A stretch of DNA of 64,000 nt, from positions 243,501 through 307,500 of the forward strand of contig RPFO01000629.1 of NCBI GenBank assembly GCA_009746045.1, in the 5' to 3' direction. Shown one piece after another: positions 41,541-53,168 of the stretch. The first letter of the stretch is position 1. Each line of letters begins with the position of its first letter. Position numbers and translations under genes: made by a program. The notes beneath the pieces are model-generated. The model made no database searches. It was not told the DNA's origin and saw nothing but the letters and a program-made list of their open reading frames with translations. The DNA is from Mesostigma viride (taxonomy: Eukaryota; Streptophyta; Mesostigmatophyceae; Mesostigmatales; Mesostigmataceae).

Positions 41541-44500
41541 ATGGCTTCCTTGACAGTAACAGGGCTGTTTTTGCCTCGGCTCGTTGGCTACGGGAAGCTT
41601 AACAAGAGCTTTCCTCCTCGTGAACGACGGCGTTTGCATACTCGCCCGGCATTCCCGGCGTGTCAATTCGACTCGTTTTCGCCGCCGGAAGGAAGGGTCA
41701 GACATTCGGGGCTCCAAACTAATGATGCGAGCAGCATACGTCGCCGAAATGTGCTGCTGTTAGCCGCAGCTCTCGGCCTTAGTTCAATGCCTGCTGATCC
41801 GGCTGATGCGGGCAATTTACAGCTGGACCTGTCAGTGCTGGCCAATGCCAAGAATGAGTACTGGATTCTACGGCACGGACAGAGCTTGGCAAATGATGCA
41901 CATCTCATCGTCAGTGATCCGGTAAGTAGTAGCTCCTATGATTACCGAAAGTTTTTCATTTCCTTTACATTTTTTTTCGACGGTCACACCGACAGTGACC
42001 ATGCGGCAAGCCAACGCCTCGCATTACATTCACTTTTGTCGTGTACTATCTACATGCAGGTGAACGGGGTGGATTTGAAGTACGGCCTTGCTCCCCTGGG
42101 TTACCAGCAAGCAGCTGCGTCTGGGAAAAAGTTTGCGGAGGTATGCTAGGTGGCGTAGCCCCCTAGCCATGCTGCCATTCATTTGTACTTGCCAGTAAAT
42201 CCTTGTTAAACCCCGCGGTTCATGCAACACGTTGTGGTCACCAAAGGAATGTTGTTGAACTACCCCAAAATTCATCAGGGTTTAGGGCTTAGAATAGGGT
42301 TTGGGGTTCCATACTCGGCAACCTATGCGGTGATTGGCCTCGTTCGTTAACACTCCTCCTGAGATGCCTACATTCGACAACCTTGTAGGCGCGGGTGCTG
42401 GCCCTACCCTCCTCGTCATAGTCCACCACCCGCGGTACGTGGTGGTGACAGCCTATCATGGTGGCAAACCAGGTCACACGTGTCTGCACGCGGTTGGGAC
42501 AGCCCACGCTCCCATGGGTGAAGTTGGAACCATGCATGATCCTTGCTCATTCCTGATTATATAGAAGTGTGTTTGCTGCATGCCTCCATGATGCCCATGC
42601 ACATGCCGTGCACTTGCGATGTGGGCCCCGCAGGAGGTGAAGGGGCGCGACTGCGTGCACATCTACCACTCCCCCTTCTCGCGCACCACACAGACAGCGC
42701 AGGCGGTCAGGGACGCCCTGGGATGGGGGCCAGACGACAGCAGGTTCCACGTGAGTCCCCCCCCCAACCAGGTGCCTGCTGTGCACATGCAGCGCACCTG
42801 TTGTCTGTTAAGGGGTATCCAGTGATTGCAGCTTGCATCCTCGCACCCCTGCCCCCTACAGTGACCATGAGGGAACCACCATTGCACCCCTGCCCCCTAC
42901 AGTGACCATGAGGGAACCACCATTGCACCCCTGCCCCCTACAGTGACCATGAGGGAACCACCATTGCACCCCTGCCCCCTACAGTGACCATGAGGGAACC
43001 ACCATTGCACCCCGGCCCCCTACAGTGACCATGAGGGAACCACCATTGCACCCCTGCCCCCTACAGTGACCATGAGGGAACCACCATTGCACCCCTGCCC
43101 CCTACAGTGACCATGAGGGAACCACCATTGCACCCCTGCCCCCTACAGTGACCATGAGGGAACCACCATTGCACCCCGGCCCCCTACAGTGACCATGAGG
43201 GAACCACCATTGCACCCCTGCCCCCTACAGTGACCATGAGGGAACCACCATTGCACCCCGGCCCCCTACAGTGACCATGAGGGAACCACCATTGCACCCC
43301 TGCCCCCTACAGTGACCATGAGGGAACCACCATTGCCGGCCCATTTACAACAACGACTCATGTGTTGTGCCGGTTTATGGATTGAAGCGGTGAGCCGTAC
43401 TCATCCCCATTGTCGCATGGCTCTAGTTGATAACCTCTTTACTACTGGCCGGGGCTCTGCCTTTCCTGATGAAGCGACCAGCCTGTTTTGCGGTGCGTTC
43501 CCTACACGTTGGTTGACCCAGGGATGGCCTCCCACACACTGGGGACCCACCATTGCTGGGTCTGCCCACGCACGCACCCGCCCATGCCCTCACCCACGCA
43601 TGCAACCACACTGATGAATTGACCCGCAAATTTTGCATTTTGGCATTGGGGTGAAGGCTTCGACGATGACCCATCCAGCAGCGGCCTCGTCGACGTGCCA
43701 TGTGCCCTAGTTGCCACATGCAACCAGCTTCCCACTGGTGGCCCCCGCCGCAAAGGCTCTGGTCGATTGTGGCACCATGACGCCTGCCAGGTGGCATCTG
43801 GTGCCTCCCTCCCTCTGCCTCCGGCGCCCCACTGCCACTCATGCGTGCTCTGAGCACGCATGTACATGCTCCCAGGCGAAAACACATGTGGGCATGCATG
43901 CTGACCTGCGTCTTTTCCCCCTTGGTTTTGTTGTTTGCCTTGCTTCTGCTCGTGCCCCATTCCTATGGTGTACTCCATTGTCGAACGCGCGCCTGCCCTG
44001 GCTGGCCCCAGGTGGCGGATGCGCTGAAAGAACGGTACGCACACAAGTGGATCATCAGGCAGTGTCCCTAGTCCCCACACGTCAGTTGAGCGTTGGAGGT
44101 TAGGGATGTGGCCCCCCCAGCAAAATGCAGTCGAGTCTAGGGCTAGTAGGTGTGGCGGGAAGCAGTCTGGCAAGCATGCAGGCCCGTGTCTCTGGTTCAA
44201 TTGCGTGCTACGTGTTGCTTGCAGTCGGGTATGACCGGTCGGGCCGTACAGCTGGGTCATGTAGGTGTGTGCCTTGCTGCTCTGTTGTTCAAAAAGCCGT
44301 GTACATCACATGCGGTGCATAAGCACTAGGCATACCCCATACATGAAGAACATGCCTTGGTGATGCGGAAGCCACAGCTGGTATCTGCTATTCTAGTATG
44401 CAAGCGTAGTCTTATAGGTATCTGCTATAGTAGTATGCAAGCCACCACAGACCATTGCCCATAGAATTGACCTCGCTGCTGCCTGCTGCGACCTCCATTC

Positions 44501-45444
44501 TGCCTGGCATTGTCCCGGTCCCACGGCCCCCAGATACTTTGGGCCGGACTTGGAGCTGCGTAATGACAGCCAGGTGAGCCATGCGCGAGGTGTCACCTTG
44601 GTCTCATCAGTACCCTCACATGGCGATGTTACCAGCATGACATTCTTGCTCTCTTTTGATGATAACAAAGGATACTGGGGGCTTGATCGTCCATTTCCCA
44701 TGTAGGCTCGTCTCTATCCTCGTCTACGCACTATGCCTTCATGATTATCCCTGTTCTGTAGTGCTATTCAAGACATTTATGTCTCATATTTGGCATCCAT
44801 ATAATGTCCTTTCGCCAAGCCTTCCCCCCCCCTCCCCTCCTGCGTGCCTTCCAGTACAAGGCGGTGTGGGCATCCGACAAGATTGACCCAACCATGACAC
44901 CCGCGTTGGGTGCCGAGTCGGTCTACCAGGTGGTGCAGCGGCTGCTGGGGCTGCTCAAGATGCTGGAGCGGAGACATGAGGGGTGCGTGCCGCTCGCGCA
45001 TGCGCGGGCTGGACTTGTTTGATTGTGAGCGCGCACATCAGCAGCTTCACATCGTTTCTCATTTTGGAGCTATTCTTTCGTTTGTTTCTGGGGCCTTATC
45101 TGGAAAGGAAAAGTCCTGTTTGCCTCTATTCTGCTCGAGCATTGGTTTGGAATCGCCCAATATGTGGATGTCTACCACTGTCATACGGTCACATAGACGA
45201 CTCATGTTTATCTGTTTTATTTGCTCATTCCACATTTTTCAAATGTGCGGACCTGTGCAGGTGCACCATTCTCCTGGTCAGTCACGGGGATTGCCTGCAG
45301 ATCATCCAGGCCATGCGGCGCGCCACCATGGTCACATCCCAGACTGAGGACAGTGTTGGCATATTGCGCAAGCAGCTGGTGTCCCGCGAGCTGGCAAACC
45401 ACAAAGAGATGTACATCAACAGGGGAGAGCTTCGTAGGCTATAA
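41541..45444 (+). CDS. Histidine phosphatase (phosphoglycerate-mutase-like), predicted thylakoid-lumen protein
   Basis: Seven exons, all GT-AG and in phase: 41541-41921, 42060-42140, 42634-42750, 44012-44034, 44534-44573, 44855-44982, 45261-45444 (317 residues). Branch-1 histidine phosphatase signature: RHGQS with the nucleophile H112, SPFSRTTQTA with R171, KERYFG with acid E200, and LVSHGD with second histidine H265. The order matches plant phosphoglycerate-mutase-like family proteins; the substrate is unknown. Residues 1-70 look like a plastid transit peptide. They are followed by RRRNVLLLAAALGL and ADPADA, a twin-arginine signal with an A-x-A cleavage site, hence the predicted lumen location. 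I chose ATG 41,541; an in-frame ATG at 41,502 would add residues encoded by the (TG)n repeat. The exon 3-4 intron holds a 41-bp minisatellite. Two TGTAA motifs lie 16 and 21 nt after the stop. Confidence 0.93.
42840..43335 (+). repeat. 41-bp array with acceptor-like sites in histidine phosphatase intron 3
   Basis: Twelve units at exact 41-bp spacing (first near 42,857, last near 43,308), each reading cacccctgccccctacag/tgaccatgag. Every unit has a pyrimidine tract ending in CAG, the consensus of a 3' splice site. The actual exon 4 acceptor (ggctggccccag) is about 700 bp further on. Confidence 0.94.
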
Positions 45445-46389
45445 TTGTACAGCGGAGACTGTAATGTAAATGGTAAAAACATCCAGCACTGTCTTGTCAT
45501 CTCGTGAGGATTCCTAGCATAAGCTCTATTATATTATGTCAAGCCTGCCAATGTGCATGACATGCTTACATTTTTGTTATCTTAATCATGCTTATATAAT
45601 TGATTTTTTCGCACGTATGTTGGCCATCAACTGAAAGACAATTGCAATTGATGAAATTGCAAAACAGCGCACGATTCCAATGTTATCTTGCAGCAAAAAG
45701 ACGTACTTATGTAGTAATGTTGCATATAAAGTAAGTAGTATTAGAGCTGGATCGACGCGCCTAGCATTAACAAACTACATCTGAACTGCATGGCAGGCTT
45801 AAGATCGATCAGGGTCTGCAGCCCGGACATGCACATGGCATGTAGGCATCCATTCATACATGCAAGCCGCAAGGTCGATGCCAACCCTCATAAACCGCAT
45901 AGATCTAGCTAACAATGATCGACAACCGCGTACAGCTACCCCATTGCTTATTGGATACTATACATGATAAGTTGCATGCGGGGAAGCAACCACGTGATGA
46001 GTCCAACACACCACATTCAGAACTTCTATTCACGTTGTGGCATATGATTGGTGACTCTTGGATCTTGTAATCCATAACGCAGGTAGCAGGCTCAGACAAA
46101 AACTATTCTTAATTGTTTTTCAATATAAATAAATATGGCATGGCATGATGGCTGTATCAACATGTCATCCCAGCAGAACGGTTCTAAGGGGCTCCTACCC
46201 CACAAATCCCGCCTATGGATACAATGAATGCAATGAAAAATTGTGAGCACATCCAGGCAGTCTGGCTAGCCAGCACAAGAGGGCTTCCTCGCGCATACGT
46301 CATACAGCAAGCATGTGCATGGCAAGCAACCTCGCCACTCGCCATCTGCGCCACGACGCCGGGAGGCAAGCGCACACTGTATCCTGCGC
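45445..46389. other. Intergenic region between convergent genes
   Basis: Contains the 3' ends of the histidine phosphatase gene (plus) and the CCDC61 gene (minus). AT-richer than the genes. No ORF of note and no repeat family copy seen. Confidence 0.6.
45460..45469 (+). terminator. Tandem TGTAA poly(A) signals
   Basis: TGTAATGTAA, 16 nt after the histidine phosphatase stop codon. UGUAA is the usual polyadenylation signal in chlorophyte algae. Position and duplication fit, but cleavage is not shown. Confidence 0.5.
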
Positions 46390-48333
46390 TCACTTGCCAG
46401 ACTTGGCTTGGCGCAGAAAGTTCTGCAGCGCGTGCAGCCGCGAGTCAATGTCCGCAATCTCCGACGACGCGTCCTCATATGCAGCTGCCTTGCTGGCGGC
46501 CTTGCTCCCCCCGTTGCCCGAAGATGGCTCTTGCAGCGGGACGACCTCCCGCCCTGAGGAACCGCCACCATGCCGCATGTCCCCCTCCCCCCCCCTTGGT
46601 TCCGAATACTGCGACAACCGCTCCTTGACCTGTGCCAGCACCTTGCCTGGCGATGCGGACTCGGGGCCCCTGGAGCGGCTGCCACCCATGGGTGGCCCCC
46701 CCTCGTCGTCGCTGCTCCACGCGCCCTTGCTGCCGCGAGACCCGCTCCTCGCGTGGGCGGAGCGCACGCGGGGCTGGCGCGACCCTTCGTGCTCCTCGCT
46801 GCTGCCCGCTGCCACACGGCCGCTCACGGGGCGCCGCGTCCCCACCCCCTTGTCCATGCTGGCGCGACCGCCGGACCGGGTGGCCCCTGCGGAGACCGGC
46901 CGGTTGCCGTACGACTCGCTCCCGCTGGATGTGCGGCGCGACCGCTCGCCCCCGCTGCCCCCGCTGGCATACGAGGGGCCCCGCTGGTCCATGCTGGAGC
47001 GGCGGCGAGGGGGGGCGCCTCCTGTGGGGGAGGGCGGCCGGATGGGCCCCCGCGGTGACGTCGAGTTGGGGGGCATCCGCCGCCCCTCTGCCGGGCTAGG
47101 GGACCGCGACCGGTTCTTGTCGGTTGCTTGCCGCTGGCGTTCGCGCGCGCGCACGTACGCGGTGGGGTCAAAACGGGCGCCCAGGCCGGCCGAAGAAGGG
47201 CGCGAGGAGGTGGGGGAGGAGCCGCGGGAGGGCTCGCGCGAGCTGCCGGCGCTGGAACGGCGCACGCCGCCGCCACCCAAACCGAGGCTGTTGCTGCGGC
47301 TGTGCCCCCCGCCTCCCCTTGTTGGGTCGTAGTGCCACGGCTGCGTGCTGGTGGGCGACATGCCGCGCAGCCGCCGGTCCATCGCATCAAAGTCGGCCTG
47401 CAGGTCCCGCAGCTTGCCGCGCAGCCTCTTCTCGGCCTCCTTTGCGCGCAGCAGCTCGTCGGCTAGTGCCTCACACTCCTTGCTCTTGCGCAGCATCGCA
47501 CGGCTGTGCGCCCCCTTCTCCACCGCGAGCTCTTCCTCCGCACGCACCACTTTGCGACGCAGGGCCGCCACCTCGGCGCTGCCGGCCTTGGACTCTCCCA
47601 TCTCCTCTTGTAGGTGGGCCACCTGGGCCTCCAGGTCGTCCAGGTGGGCAAGCAGGGTGTCCCGCTCCTGCCGCAGCTTCATCAGATCTGCAACGGCCTC
47701 GCTCTTCTCGCCAGAGGACACCGCGCCGCCTTGCTGGCTCAATTGCGACCGAAGCCGCGTGTTCTCGTTTTGGAGACGCTGGATCTCGGCGGCCGCGTCG
47801 CCGGGCGCTTGGATCCTGCCCGTGGAGCCCCGGCCACTACGGAGACCGGCTAACTCCTCGCTGAGCCGCCGGATGGTTTCTTTTAGGGTCTCGGGCTCCG
47901 GCTCCTCCTCAAACAGCAACGGTAAGGGGTAATGTACACGGTCGAACTCGGCAGCATAGGTCAATATGAGGTAACGCTTGTTGTTACTTGATGTTGTTTT
48001 CTGCGCGGGGGGTGCCTGGCGGTTCAACCGCCTGTTCTTCAGCATCTCGAGATCAGCATACGTTAGCAGGTCCACGAAAACGCTCTCACTGCTCTCGGTA
48101 AGGGCAGTAAGCAGCATCTTGACAAAAACGTTGTACTTTTTGAAATTCCCCGTCTTCTGCGTGATATCTTCAATGTAACGAGATGTAAAATCCCCCCGCC
48201 ACCTATACCCATTGTCTTTTTGCTCAACCTCAATGCACAAAGTATCTCCATTTTCCGAGGCGACCGTGAGAAGGTACTCAATGTTATGAAACACGACCTC
48301 CACGGTTTGCTGAAATTCTAAAGGAGCCGACAT
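46390..48333 (-). CDS. CCDC61: CCDC61/VFL3 homologue, basal-body protein
   Basis: Single-exon frame of 647 residues from ATG 48,333. The N-terminus (about 1-160; EFQQTVEVVFHNIEYLL, FTSRYIEDITQKTGNFKKY, VFVKMLLTALTESSESVFVD, LLTYADLEMLKNRR) matches the XRCC4-like globular head of CCDC61/VFL3, a paralogue of the SAS-6 fold. A long coiled coil follows (about 175-330, heptad-rich, EETIRRL-type helices), then a serine-, arginine- and proline-rich disordered tail with many SRSRSP- and RRSS-like motifs. In green algae VFL3 is needed for correct basal-body number, orientation and striated-fibre assembly; in animals CCDC61 is centrosomal. It therefore implies a flagellate cell. The gene converges with the histidine phosphatase and has a clean single-exon structure, unlike its neighbours. 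Confidence 0.93.
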   Translation of the reverse strand: MSAPLEFQQTVEVVFHNIEYLLTVASENGDTLCIEVEQKDNGYRWRGDFTSRYIEDITQKTGNFKKYNVFVKMLLTALTESSESVFVDLLTYADLEMLKNRRLNRQAPPAQKTTSSNNKRYLILTYAAEFDRVHYPLPLLFEEEPEPETLKETIRRLSEELAGLRSGRGSTGRIQAPGDAAAEIQRLQNENTRLRSQLSQQGGAVSSGEKSEAVADLMKLRQERDTLLAHLDDLEAQVAHLQEEMGESKAGSAEVAALRRKVVRAEEELAVEKGAHSRAMLRKSKECEALADELLRAKEAEKRLRGKLRDLQADFDAMDRRLRGMSPTSTQPWHYDPTRGGGGHSRSNSLGLGGGGVRRSSAGSSREPSRGSSPTSSRPSSAGLGARFDPTAYVRARERQRQATDKNRSRSPSPAEGRRMPPNSTSPRGPIRPPSPTGGAPPRRRSSMDQRGPSYASGGSGGERSRRTSSGSESYGNRPVSAGATRSGGRASMDKGVGTRRPVSGRVAAGSSEEHEGSRQPRVRSAHARSGSRGSKGAWSSDDEGGPPMGGSRSRGPESASPGKVLAQVKERLSQYSEPRGGEGDMRHGGGSSGREVVPLQEPSSGNGGSKAASKAAAYEDASSEIADIDSRLHALQNFLRQAKSGK

Positions 48334-50400
48334 GATGGTGTAACTCTACGTATGGTGTAGTTCTTCGGCGTCTTATAAGTCAGTCACCTTCTTCCCCAGC
48401 AAGACAAGCCTCGTAAGGTAGCTTCTTTCATGGCTTTTCCGCCGCGCCCGGCTGCTGTTAAGGTATTCTGGCGCTCAGACAGTACATTTGGGAAACCTTC
48501 GTAAGCTAACTTCTTTCATGGCTTCTCCGCCGTGCCCGGGCTGCTGTTATGGTATTCTGACGCTCACATACCTAGTACATTTGGGAAACTTTGCTAACGT
48601 CGCGCATGGACATCGTCGGCATTGCACTCGCATTGGCCATGGGCACCGGCCAATTATTCAAAAAAAGATTTCGCGGGGGAAGCCGGAAGATACACGTGTG
48701 CCCCTCCCAGCGCATGGCTGCTTGCCGTGCTGCGAAAGCAGCGAATAACGAACAGGGTGACGCGACGCGACGGTTGGACTAATTTCAGTCGTTGGCTGGC
48801 GCACGCCACAACGATCCGTCGCCCAGTCTTGGCGGGAAAAACACGTGGCAGCGCTAGCACTCGCTGTTCCCCATTTTCGACGTATGTACGATGCTTCAGG
48901 CATTTTCCATGGACCAAGAACGACGTGCAACCTGGACCCTAGGACCAACTAGAATTAGGTAGTTATCGATGGCACGAAAAAACGAGATCGTAAAGCCAAG
49001 CGTCACTGATGCATTACTTCTGCAGCTTGTTTGAACGCGGTGAGCATTGTTCTTGCATATGTTGGGAGAAAAAGGAAGCGGCCAGGTTGAACTAGCTGAG
49101 ACAGCGCCGGCGCGTTGCCCGCTTGGGCGATTAACCCCGCGGCTTGGGCGCGGTTCATAGATTTTCCTAGTTTCATCCTGTCACATCTGGATGCCATGGT
49201 GGTAAATACTTGGCGCTGCTAATTATTCTGTCACGTCATGACAGGAGTGCCACGGCAAGCGGCTACTAGGTGTACGGGCATCGCTAGGGCCACAGAGGCA
49301 TAGGCCGACTGATCATTCATGTTGATCTTAGTAATTTTCCGGCCGGGTATTACGTTGCTGGCTTACGTGACGTGCACACTCATGCCTAGTTTCGTTGACA
49401 AGTCTCTGGACTAGACGCACATCACTTGCACTTGCACTGATGTATCTACTCACATGATATGGTATATATAACGCTGACTCCTAGGAATTTCAATCATTGT
49501 AGCATCTGGCTGCAATCGCGCCTCTTTTTTTTGTTTTGTTTTACCTAGTAATACCCACGTCTTGAGGACAAGAACGGCTTTTCTAAGCGGCCCTGATCGG
49601 GCGCGAAGTGGAACCTGTTTTATAACTGCCCCGTCATTATTCGCCATGAAATGTTTTTGTAGGAAGGAGCGGCCCCTTGTCTCAAGTACTACATTTGGCA
49701 TGAAATCCATTTCACGCATGTAGAATGACAACATTTGGAGGACGCACTAGGCAAGCAACAACAGTCATGTGCATTCTGGTAGCCGCCTGCAACGATACCA
49801 AAAGGTCTAAGCTAGTGCTAACTCAATGGCATGCTTGCTGGTCATTTGGGCTGACCGTCGGACGGCCTTATCCAGGATCCTCCGTGGAACATTCACTTCA
49901 CGGCTCTCCCGACTGGTTTGTCTGCAACGTTTGGTAACCGACCCTCTCTCACTCCGTGTTCCCAAGTGTACAAGTACGTTTCTCAACTTCCCTCACATCA
50001 TATGAAACCCATGTCCCTTTTGATGCGGGGACTTTCCTTCCCACCTGTTTTCCTTTTCCTATTTAATTTTTATATATCTTATCATATTTATTTTATCTAT
50101 GATCATGTCTGCTTTCTACCATTATCTTTCTTTTCATTCCTATTCATTTTATTCTGCTTTTGATTCTTATACTTTTATCTACTTTCTTTTTCCTATCTAT
50201 TCTGCCTACACACACTTATTCCTCTAATTTTATTGAACTTCTTCTTTATCTTTACTTGTAGTATCCCGTGCCACTTATCTAGCTATCATTCTTCTTATCT
50301 TTATTTTTTTAACTACTTCGTTACACCCTTCCACTTAGCACTTAAATTTTGACCTTGAGTGAGCTGGTTTTAAGAGGCGTTTGACCCTGTTGGGAGGGAG
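48334..50400. other. CCDC61 upstream region and repeat-poor intergenic DNA
   Basis: Contains a tandem duplication of about 88 bp (48,409 and 48,497; shared cttctttcatggctt and gtattctg.cgctca) some 75 bp upstream of the CCDC61 ATG. From 50,040 to 50,340 there is a T/C-rich, AT-rich stretch. ORFs here (for example 49,450-49,734, minus) have no coding support. Confidence 0.55.
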
Positions 50401-50514
50401 ACTAGCCCAGGATCTCGGGAACCATGGGGGATTGACCAGTAGCATTGTTTGTAACTAGATAGAATAGACCGGTAGGATTGCATGTTCCCATGCACCCATC
50501 CGTCCATGATGACC

Positions 50515-51211
50515 CATCCATCCATCCATCCATCCATCCATCCATCCATCCATCCATCCATCCATCCATCCATCCATCCATCCATCCATCCATCCATCCA
50601 TCCATCCACCCACCCACCCACCCACCCACCCACCCACCCACCCACCCACCCACCCACCCACCCACCCACCCACCCACCCACCCACCCACCCACCCACCCA
50701 CCCACCCACCCACCCACCCACCCACCCACCCACCCACCCACCCACCCACCCACCCACCCACCCACCCACCCACCCACCCACCCACCCACCCACCCACCCA
50801 CCCACCCACCCACCCACCCACCCACCCCACCCACCCACCCACCCACCCACCCACCCACCCACCCACCCACCCACCCACCACCCACCCACCCACCCACCCA
50901 CCCACCCACCCACCCACCCACCCACCCACCCACCCACCCACCCACCCACCCACCCACCCACCCACCCACCCACCCACCCACCCACCCACCCACCCACCCA
51001 CCCACCCACCCACCCACCCACCCACCCACCCACCCACCCACCCACCCACCCACCCACCCACCCACCCACCCACCCACCCACCCACCCACCCACCCACCCA
51101 CCCACCCACCCACCCACCCACCCACCCATCCATCCATCCATCCATCCATCCATCCATCCATCCATCCATCCATCCATCCATCCATCCATCCATCCATCCA
51201 TCCATCCATCC
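50515..51211. repeat. (CATC)n-(CACC)n-(CATC)n tract, about 700 bp
   Basis: About 90 bp of CATC, about 520 bp of CACC (50,605-51,126; one extra C near 50,827 and one missing C near 50,879), then about 85 bp of CATC. The minus strand is (GGGT)n, four-G-run sequence throughout the middle. Both flanks match the (GATG)n locus at 18,193 in inverted orientation, so the CACC core probably arose inside a GATG tract. Confidence 0.97.
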
Positions 51212-51399
51212 GACTCCCGGCCCCACGGGCTACGGGAGCACGAGTTTAATTAATTAATTAATGCCAGGGGTTTAATTATTTAATGGGGGTTTAATTAATT
51301 AATTAATCAAACTCTTGACCCTGAGTCCAACATTGCCTATGCCTCATAATATCCCAGCAATGACGTCAGCCACGCGGCTTCCGCGATTGTAGCTCACCT

Positions 51400-52680
51400 T
51401 TCATCTCCGAAAGTGGCAGCACAGCTACCGTATTATGCTGTACAAAAACAAAGGTTCCCCTGACGTGACCCCGCCAACTACCGCGGAGTCTGCATATCCA
51501 GAGCGCCGCACTGAAGTTGTTCATGCGCATGATCCTCAACTGCCTTCGTTCTGCTCTCAGCCGTCACCTTGGGTAGAGTCAAATGGGCTTTCGTCTTGGG
51601 CGCAACACCGTCATGGCCATTTTCGTCGCGCGCCGCCTCTTCGAGGAAATCGTGCTCCTGCCACCTGGTGAGTTTCCCGCCATCCTGATCTTCATCGACT
51701 TCATCAAGGCTTTTGATTCTGGATCGACATCCTCTGGACCGCTCTATGGGCTGTCCTTGCTCGCGCTCGCTGTCCCCATTTCCCTGATTACCGTCATCCG
51801 CACGCTGTATGAGGGGTCGACCACTTCGGTGCGCACTCAACACGGCTTTACCCCGCCGTACTGCAGACCGGCGTCTGGCAGGGTTGCGTCCTGTCGCCGT
51901 ACCTGTTTATCATTGTAGTGGATTATGTTATGCGCCAGGCACGTGCTCGCTTTGCTAGCACTGCAGGCCGTGCACCTGGCCCGAGTAGTGATCACGAACG
52001 GGCTTGGGGAAGAGGGGCCGACGCAGAATTTACTAGCTGACCTCATTTATGCCGAAGATATCACACTCATCGAGAAGCCGGAGTCTGCCCAACTTTGGCT
52101 GGACTGCCTGGCGCTCGAGGCTCGGGCGGTTGGTCTAGAAATCAGCCCCAAAACGGAGGCCCTGGCTCTCGGAATGTCCAGGCCCCCGCCCACACTCCGC
52201 CTCTTAGACGACACCGAGGTCAACTACCCTCCTTCAGGCCGCTTCAAGCTAGCTGCTCGGCAGTTGGCTTCCCGACTGCGAGGACGACCTGACGACACGG
52301 ATCGGCATGGTGTGGGCGCAACTCCATGACCACCGCCGCTGGTGGAGCGACCCCGCCCTACCCCGGATCGTCAAGCGTGACCTCTTCAAGGTCGTCATTC
52401 TGACGATCCTGGCCTACGGCGCCGAGACCTGGACACTGGCGCAGGAGCTGGAGCAACGACTCGACGGCAACGTCACCCGAGATGCTGCGCAAGGCCCTTA
52501 ACATCCCCTTTGGTTTGCACATTAGTAATGAGGATTTGTACGCTGATTTGCCCTATGTTTCCCACATTATTAAAGGCACAGGCGCCTGGGCCTAGCCGGG
52601 CACCTGGCCCGCACAGATCAGGTAGACACATCAGATAGACTAGCTAGCACCAAGCCCACCCCTGGAGCCTGGGCGCCGGT
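51400..52680 (+). pseudogene. L1-like reverse transcriptase pseudogene
   Basis: Reverse-transcriptase motifs appear in order but in changing frames. LYKNKGSP is followed by an ANYRGV-type block, then MGFRLGRNTVMAIFVARRLF and FIDFIKAFDS (motif A). Next come DLIYAEDITLIEK (motif C, YAED instead of YADD), LEISPKTEAL, LILTILAYGAETWTLAQELE-like sequence, and LYADLPYVSHIIKGTGAWA at the 3' end. Several frameshifts and a stop after motif A make it non-functional. It is the same family as the pieces at 7,148 and 13,393 and shows what that gene looked like across the gap. Confidence 0.8.
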
Positions 52681-53080
52681 TATGTCCTCACCTGGCGTGC
52701 CCCAGGCCGCACGGGGCAGGGCCGCCACCCGTGGACTTTTCGTGATAGACTCGGCATGGACATGTGCTATCCTTGACGTGACGGGCTCACACCAGCTAGG
52801 GCAGCCTCCTGGTATGTCTGTAATATGGAGGCAGATGGTACGCATGCATGAGGATAGATGGCCGGCACGCAAGTAGTGATGGAGACCACCCCCAAGTCTG
52901 TGGCGGGCTCCGCGTGTGACCGCCGGTATGGCATTCATAGCGATTCGGGCCGTGGTGCCCACAACCCTGTGACTTTAAGACCTAGATAGCTTACACCATC
53001 CATTCCCCCCTAGATAGCTTATGTACACCATATTAAAATTAATTAATTAATTCATTCATTCATCTCCGGCCGACAACTGC

Positions 53081-53168
53081 TCTATAAGTAAGTAAGTACT
53101 TGCGTGTCATGCGCAAAGGCATGCCACGGAGTACTATTATGCTAATCTCATTAGAAAAAATAATTACA
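53081..53168 (-). repeat. Dispersed repeat R2 (TTAC-tailed), copy 3
   Basis: Inverted copy beginning with taagtaagtaagtacttgcg and ending near aaaaaataattacaca. Same body as at 275 and 15,715. Confidence 0.75.

Noticed and set aside
46313-47332. Plus-strand ORF of 339 codons opposite CCDC61
   Set aside because: Arg/Pro/Ser-rich shadow of the disordered CCDC61 tail; no domain.
49450-49734. 94-codon ORF on the minus strand
   Set aside because: No domain, no splice partners, ordinary chance length for this composition.
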